A stretch of DNA of 10,145 nt. It comes from an uncultured Prevotella sp. (lineage in GTDB: Bacteria; Bacteroidota; Bacteroidia; Bacteroidales; Bacteroidaceae). Within the stretch, counting starts at the first letter, position 1; each line of letters starts with the position of its first letter. This document shows, piece by piece, positions 6,071 to 10,145 of this stretch. Both the position numbers and the translations under genes were made by a program. The stretch covers positions 1 through 10,145 of the forward strand of contig CAJPPF010000079.1 in the NCBI GenBank assembly GCA_905372445.1, in the 5' to 3' direction. Below the pieces are notes generated by a model. It was not told where the DNA came from, did no database searches, and saw only the letters and a list, made by a program, of their open reading frames with translations.

Positions 6071-8617
6071 ATGCCAACACAGTTTTCACATAAGGTATCA
6101 AAAATACTCGAAATAAGTCGCGATGAAGCAACACGCCTTCGTTGCCGTATCATCACTCCTGAGCATCTTCTGCTCGGTATGATTTCCGACCACGACAATG
6201 AAGCATACGATATTTTATCTCGTATGAATGTCGACATATTGGCAATAAGGAATGAATTGGAACAGAAAGTGCGCGCCGGTGACGAATTTGAACCGGTAAG
6301 CACATCAACGATTATTCTCGATGATAATGCCAATAACATACTGCGTCAGGCTGTTCTCGAGGCACGTCTGCAAAACAAGCAGACAGTTACGGAAGTGCAT
6401 CTCATACTCGCCCTACTCCATGATCAGAGCCAGAATGCAGCAAAAGATGTTCTTAACACACATAATATCACTTATGATGGTGCATTGACTTACGTGAAGG
6501 CTGAGACAACACAACCTCAGTCAAGCATTGATACACCTGCTGAGGAAGAAGACGAAGACATTCTCATGAGCACAAGCAATGGCAAGACAATGTCTTCAAC
6601 CACTCAAACCCGGCAGAAGATGACCAAAACGCCTGTACTCGACAATTTCTCTGTTGATCTGACCAAAGCTGCTGCTGAAGGAAAGCTCGACCCTGTTGTC
6701 GGTCGTGAAAGAGAGATACAACGTATTACAGAGATTCTATGCCGACGAAAGAAAAACAATCCCGTTCTCATTGGTGAGCCTGGTGTGGGGAAGAGTGCCA
6801 TTGTCGAAGGGCTTGCACAACTCATTGCTGACAAAAAGACATCACCATTGTTGTTCGACAAGCGGCTTCTCAATCTCGACATGTCAGCCATTGTGGCAGG
6901 AACAAAATATCGTGGACAGTTCGAAGAGCGCCTGAAAGCTTTGATAAGGGAGCTGGAAGAAAATACGGATGTAATAATCTTCATCGACGAGATTCATACA
7001 ATGATAGGTGCAGGCGGAGCCCCAGGTTCTATGGATGCCGCCAATATGATGAAACCGGCATTAGCACGTGGAGTAATACAGTGTATTGGCGCTACAACGC
7101 TTGACGAATACCGTAACTCTATAGAAAAGGATGGTGCTCTCGAACGTCGTTTCCAAAAGGTTCTTGTGGAACAGACAACAGCCGAAGAAACACTTGAGAT
7201 AATACGTAACATTACTGACCGATACGAACAGCATCACCATGTGCATTATACAGAAGAGGCTTTAAATGCCTGTGTGCGATATACCGACCGTTACGTGTCA
7301 GACCGACAGTTTCCCGACAAGGCTATAGACGCCCTTGACGAAGTTGGTGCAAAGGTGCATCTTCGTAATACAGACCTGCCGGAGGACATCATTTCCCTTC
7401 AGGAGCAGATAAAGATTGCAGACACCAAGAAAAAGCAGGCAGTGGCGAATCAGAACTTTGAACTTGCCGCAGCCTATCGCGATAAGCAAACACAGCTTGA
7501 GGCATTGCTGAAAGACCGTCAACGTGCATGGGAGAATGGAGAGACGGGCGAACGAATAGACGTCACCGAAGATGATGTTGCAGAAGTGGTATCACTGATG
7601 ACTGGCGTTCCCGTTCAGCGTGTGGCAGAGTCTGAGGGTATGCGTCTGCGTAATATACGCGAACATCTTGAAGAAAAGGTCATAGCACAGAACCCTGCCA
7701 TTGACAAGATAGTCAAGGCTATACAACGTAATCGTGTAGGCTTGAAAGACCCTAACCGTCCTATAGGAGCATTCATGTTTCTCGGTCCTACAGGTGTCGG
7801 AAAGACTTATCTTGCCAAGCAGCTTGCTGTAGAGATGTTGGGTTCGGCTGATGCACTCATACGCATTGACATGAGCGAATACACTGAGAGCTTCAACACC
7901 TCACGTCTTATAGGTGCACCTCCAGGATATGTTGGCTATGAAGAAGGCGGACAACTCACCGAGCGGGTGCGTAGACATCCATATTCTATTGTTCTGCTCG
8001 ACGAGATTGAGAAAGCTCATCATAATGTCTACAACCTCCTGCTGCAGGTTCTTGACGAGGGACGTCTTACTGATGGCAACGGTCGCCTCATTGATTTCCG
8101 CAACACAGTAATCATCATGACCTCCAATGCCGGTACACGTCAGTTGAAAGAGTTCGGACGTGGCATAGGATTCGGGGCAACGAATCTGGGCATCAGTGTC
8201 AGTGAGAGTGATAAGGAGTATGCACGAAGCATAATCCAGAAGAGTCTCTCTAAGCAGTTTGCACCGGAGTTTCTCAATCGGCTTGACGAGATAATAACAT
8301 TCGACCAGCTCGACCTTGAGGCTATAAAGAGGATTATCGATATAGAACTCGTATCGCTGTATAAGCGTGTCGAAAATCTTGGATATAAGCTCCAACTCAC
8401 TGATGAGGCAAAAGAGTTTGTCGCCACTAAAGGCTACGATGTACAGTTTGGCGCTCGTCCTCTGAAGCGAGCCATACAGACTTATGTGGAGGATGGGGTG
8501 TGCGAGTTGCTTCTCTCTGACACTCTAAGTCCGGGAGATGTGATAACAGCAAGCAAAAACATTGAGAAAGAAGAACTATGCTTCACTACAAGTCATTATG
8601 AAAACAGTAGCTGCTGA
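6071..8617 (+). CDS. clpC: ClpC-type AAA+ unfoldase of the Clp protease
   Basis: This 848-residue HSP100 ATPase unfolds proteins and threads them into ClpP in the cytoplasm. Order of parts: Clp N domain with two repeats (about 1-145), an acidic linker, AAA-1 with Walker A GEPGVGKS (235-242) and Walker B VIIFIDE (D306, E307), a UVR-like middle segment around NFELAAAYRDK (from 462), AAA-2 with Walker A GPTGVGKT (572-579) and Walker B IVLLDE (D644, E645), and a C-terminal D2-small domain ending ARPLKRAIQTYVEDGVCELLL. The short UVR-type middle region separates it from ClpB, which carries a long coiled coil. The IGFG loop (699-702) is the expected ClpP-docking tripeptide, so it should act as a protease subunit rather than a stand-alone disaggregase. 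All nucleotide-binding residues checked are intact. It has its own predicted sigma-54 promoter and a good Shine-Dalgarno, and is followed by a stem-loop. No mcsA, mcsB or ctsR gene adjoins it. Confidence 0.95.
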   Translation: MPTQFSHKVSKILEISRDEATRLRCRIITPEHLLLGMISDHDNEAYDILSRMNVDILAIRNELEQKVRAGDEFEPVSTSTIILDDNANNILRQAVLEARLQNKQTVTEVHLILALLHDQSQNAAKDVLNTHNITYDGALTYVKAETTQPQSSIDTPAEEEDEDILMSTSNGKTMSSTTQTRQKMTKTPVLDNFSVDLTKAAAEGKLDPVVGREREIQRITEILCRRKKNNPVLIGEPGVGKSAIVEGLAQLIADKKTSPLLFDKRLLNLDMSAIVAGTKYRGQFEERLKALIRELEENTDVIIFIDEIHTMIGAGGAPGSMDAANMMKPALARGVIQCIGATTLDEYRNSIEKDGALERRFQKVLVEQTTAEETLEIIRNITDRYEQHHHVHYTEEALNACVRYTDRYVSDRQFPDKAIDALDEVGAKVHLRNTDLPEDIISLQEQIKIADTKKKQAVANQNFELAAAYRDKQTQLEALLKDRQRAWENGETGERIDVTEDDVAEVVSLMTGVPVQRVAESEGMRLRNIREHLEEKVIAQNPAIDKIVKAIQRNRVGLKDPNRPIGAFMFLGPTGVGKTYLAKQLAVEMLGSADALIRIDMSEYTESFNTSRLIGAPPGYVGYEEGGQLTERVRRHPYSIVLLDEIEKAHHNVYNLLLQVLDEGRLTDGNGRLIDFRNTVIIMTSNAGTRQLKEFGRGIGFGATNLGISVSESDKEYARSIIQKSLSKQFAPEFLNRLDEIITFDQLDLEAIKRIIDIELVSLYKRVENLGYKLQLTDEAKEFVATKGYDVQFGARPLKRAIQTYVEDGVCELLLSDTLSPGDVITASKNIEKEELCFTTSHYENSSC

Positions 8618-8671
8618 TTACATGAAATAAACGTCTGTGAAATCCTTCCTACGTTTCCAATTTAAGGAAGC

Positions 8672-8717
8672 GCCGTTTCGTGGTTCAAGAATCGCCTTTT
8701 AAGAGTCAAGAAACGGC
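8672..8717 (+). terminator. Probable terminator stem-loop after clpC
   Basis: Left arm 8672-8686 (GCCGTTTCGTGGTTC) pairs with right arm 8703-8717 (GAGTCAAGAAACGGC): eight perfect base pairs at the base, then one G/A mismatch, then six more pairs including two G-U. The loop is 16 nt and the stem is followed by ACTTTTAT, a short U-run. It lies 55 bp after the clpC stop and 25 bp before the next start, so it most likely ends the clpC mRNA. The weak U-run leaves room for a leader or attenuator role for the downstream gene. Confidence 0.6.
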
Positions 8718-8742
8718 ACTTTTATAACACAGTATAAACAAA

Positions 8743-9909
8743 ATGTCAATTAAAAAAACGATATTACTCATTGCATCTCTATTATCAGTGCTTTCTTCTA
8801 AAGGTCAGGATGTCTCCGCTCATTCTTTTGCTGAAGGCGAACTGTCGGTTAAGATGGAAACAATGGCATTCTTTCGTGACAATGAGTTCAATGGCGACAT
8901 TCAAAAGGGTTACACGCTGCCGGGAGCATGGATACGTCCTGCCATAGCATACAATCCTTTGGATAACGTCCATCTTGAGGCAGGTGCTTCGGCGCTGTTC
9001 TTCTCTGGAGCCAACAAGTACCCATGCTGGGCTTATCACGATATAGCTAAATGGAAAGGCAACCAATATCAGGATGGTATACATGTACTTCCTTGGTTGC
9101 GTGCAGAGATGAAGACCGGTATGTTTGACATTGTGCTTGGTAATATCTATGGCGGTACGTATCATGGACTTAGCACTCCATTATATAATAAGGAGCAAAT
9201 TCTTTCTGCCGATCCGGAAATGGGAGCGCAGATTATTTATGACACACGGAAATTCCACCTTGACACGTATTGTAACTGGCAAAGTTTCCAGTTTCGTGAA
9301 GACACTCATCAGGAAGCATTTACCGTTGGAATAGTAGCCAAATACAGACCTTTCAACACAGATGGTTGGAAGAACCTGCAACTGAATTCTGTCATTTTGG
9401 CACAGCATCGTGGAGGAGAACTTGATATAACCGACCATGGTGTACAAACACTCGGGAATGGTTCTATTGGACTATCATGGGAAGACACATATATAGGTAC
9501 AGTAAACCGTCTTCGTTTCGAGGTTGACGCTATGGGATGCTATCAGCAGAAGGGCACGCTGTGGCACTTCGATAGCGGTGCTGCATATAATGCCTCTGTG
9601 ACAATAGGCTTTCTTCGCGACCTCCATACGCAGATCGGCTATTTCCATGCCCCCGGCAATTTCGTAAGCCTATATGGCAGCCCGTTCTTTTCTACCGTAA
9701 GCCTTATACATTCCGATGTAAAATATAAAGGTCTGAAGACGGCATACCTTGACTTTGGCTATTCTCATACCTTTGGCAAAGCCTACACACTTGGTGCAAA
9801 TATAGAGGCATACAGCGTTCATCCAAGTGGTGGGAAAAGTGACACTTCTTTCTCTTTTGGTCTTTACATGCATCTAAATCCGGAAATACTAATCAAGAAG
9901 TTCAAATGA
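8743..9909 (+). CDS. Predicted outer-membrane beta-barrel protein, family not recognised
   Basis: I do not recognise this 388-residue protein as a named family. It opens with a signal peptide, MSIKKTILLIASLLSVLSSKGQ, with cleavage likely near residue 22. There are no further hydrophobic helices. The mature part alternates polar and hydrophobic residues in short strands rich in Tyr, Trp, Phe and Gly (IRPAIAYNPLDNVHLEAGASALFFSG, WLRAEMKTGMFDIVLGNIYGG, NRLRFEVDAMGCYQQ, TAYLDFGYSHTFG, YTLGANIEAYSVHP, SFSFGLYMHLNPEIL), the pattern of an outer-membrane barrel. The last residues are ILIKKFK, so the usual terminal Phe is followed by one Lys. There is no TonB box, plug domain or SusD partner, so it is not a typical SusC-like transporter. 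ATG 8743 gives the signal peptide directly. The terminator-like hairpin upstream suggests a separate transcription unit. Transport, adhesion or an enzymatic barrel are all possible. Confidence 0.75.
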   Translation: MSIKKTILLIASLLSVLSSKGQDVSAHSFAEGELSVKMETMAFFRDNEFNGDIQKGYTLPGAWIRPAIAYNPLDNVHLEAGASALFFSGANKYPCWAYHDIAKWKGNQYQDGIHVLPWLRAEMKTGMFDIVLGNIYGGTYHGLSTPLYNKEQILSADPEMGAQIIYDTRKFHLDTYCNWQSFQFREDTHQEAFTVGIVAKYRPFNTDGWKNLQLNSVILAQHRGGELDITDHGVQTLGNGSIGLSWEDTYIGTVNRLRFEVDAMGCYQQKGTLWHFDSGAAYNASVTIGFLRDLHTQIGYFHAPGNFVSLYGSPFFSTVSLIHSDVKYKGLKTAYLDFGYSHTFGKAYTLGANIEAYSVHPSGGKSDTSFSFGLYMHLNPEILIKKFK

Positions 9910-9997
9910 ATGTAAGGATGTAGCCTCATGAATGGGCGGATAGTCAAGAAAAATCATCTTTGCAGTTTTTAATGAAATAGAAAACCAAGGACAATGA

Positions 9998-10024
9998 TTT
10001 CCGAGGGCTCGGATGAGCGGAAAA
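9998..10024. repeat. Repeat type A, copy 1 (27 bp)
   Basis: This 27-bp sequence recurs without change at 10039-10065. Its ends are inverted (TTTCCG at 9998-10003 and CGGAAA at 10018-10023), and a second, competing dyad TCCGA-GGGC-TCGGA lies inside at 10000-10013. It resembles a short intergenic palindromic element more than a protein-binding operator. It starts 88 bp after the stop of the beta-barrel gene. Confidence 0.8.
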
Positions 10025-10038
10025 TGCGAAAAACAGAG

Positions 10039-10065
10039 TTTCCGAGGGCTCGGATGAGCGGAAAA
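10039..10065. repeat. Repeat type A, copy 2 (27 bp)
   Basis: Identical to the copy at 9998-10024 and offset from it by exactly 41 bp. The 14 bp between the copies (10025-10038, TGCGAAAAACAGAG) are too short for a CRISPR spacer. Its last three bases are also the first three of repeat type B. Confidence 0.8.
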
Positions 10066-10144
10066 CTGCGATTTTTTGATGAAAACAGCCATCAGGAACT
10101 CAGAAACTGCAGTTTTTTAATGAAAACAGCCATCAGGAACTCAG
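10063..10144. repeat. Repeat type B, two tandem 41-bp units, running to the window edge
   Basis: Units 10063-10103 and 10104-10144 abut directly and differ at three positions (GA/AG after CTGC, and G/A before ATGAAA). The second unit opens with the perfect palindrome AAACTGCAGTTT (10104-10115). A diverged partial relative of the unit start (TGCAGTTTTTAATGAAA) lies at 9961-9977. The array meets the right edge, so more copies may follow. Confidence 0.8.
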
Positions 10145-10145
10145 A

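Larger units (their letters stand above)
9910..10145. other. Non-coding repeat-bearing region
   Basis: These 236 bases carry no convincing gene. The first 50 bases after the beta-barrel stop show no structure I can name; the rest is the mosaic of repeats A and B. No convincing terminator for the beta-barrel gene is visible, unless the repeat palindromes serve that role. Confidence 0.65.

Noticed and set aside
7901..8395. 164-residue open frame on the minus strand
   Set aside because: It lies wholly inside the AAA-2 domain of clpC, has no recognisable motif or start context, and is explained as a mirror frame of a conserved gene.
6071..8617. ClpB rather than ClpC
   Set aside because: The middle segment is short and UVR-like, with no long coiled coil, and an IGF loop for ClpP is present; ClpB lacks that loop.
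9562..9577. TGGCAC-N5-TAGC inside the beta-barrel gene as a sigma-54 site
   Set aside because: The GG and GC spacing fits, but the -12 element reads TAGC instead of TTGC and no gene lies downstream in range; chance is likely.
9889..10092. 67-residue minus-strand open frame at the right end
   Set aside because: It is built largely from the type A repeat and overlaps the end of the beta-barrel gene. Its peptide merely translates the repeats.
9998..10144. Possible CRISPR array
   Set aside because: Type A copies are separated by only 14 bp and type B units abut with no spacer. No cas gene is present.

Overview
The window looks like a chromosomal segment from a member of the Bacteroidales, most likely Prevotella or a close relative. 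The evidence is the family mix: a class III fructose-1,6-bisphosphatase, a secreted GH73 glucosaminidase with LysM repeats, an M64 metallopeptidase and a ClpC ATPase. Most starts also lack a Shine-Dalgarno sequence and follow A/T-rich leaders, as is usual in Bacteroidetes. No tRNA, rRNA, CRISPR array, insertion sequence or phage gene is visible.

Positions 1-6008 hold five plus-strand genes packed as one probable operon. They are a GT2 glycosyltransferase cut by the left edge, a shortened GT-B-like protein overlapping it by 4 bp (ATGA), fbp, a secreted glucosaminidase with two LysM repeats, and a secreted M64 (IgA-peptidase-type) metalloprotease. Gaps between them are 11 bp or less. The promoter lies left of the window. 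The set combines sugar transfer, gluconeogenic sugar-phosphate supply and envelope or extracellular hydrolysis, so a link to envelope building and turnover is plausible but not proven.

Positions 6009-6070 are a short gap with a near-perfect sigma-54 (-24/-12) promoter, followed by a canonical Shine-Dalgarno and clpC (6071-8617). ClpC is intact: N domain, two AAA+ modules, a UVR-like middle segment and an IGF loop for docking to ClpP. A stem-loop at 8672-8717 probably ends this transcript.

Positions 8743-9909 encode an unrecognised secreted protein that reads as an outer-membrane beta-barrel. The last 236 bases are non-coding and carry a compact array of two short repeat types sharing a 41-bp period, which runs to the right edge and may continue beyond it.

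The most notable points are the sigma-54 promoter in front of clpC, the 41-bp mosaic repeat array, and the GT-B-like protein that lacks a recognisable donor-binding half. I did not find a clear new multi-gene defence or biosynthetic system.
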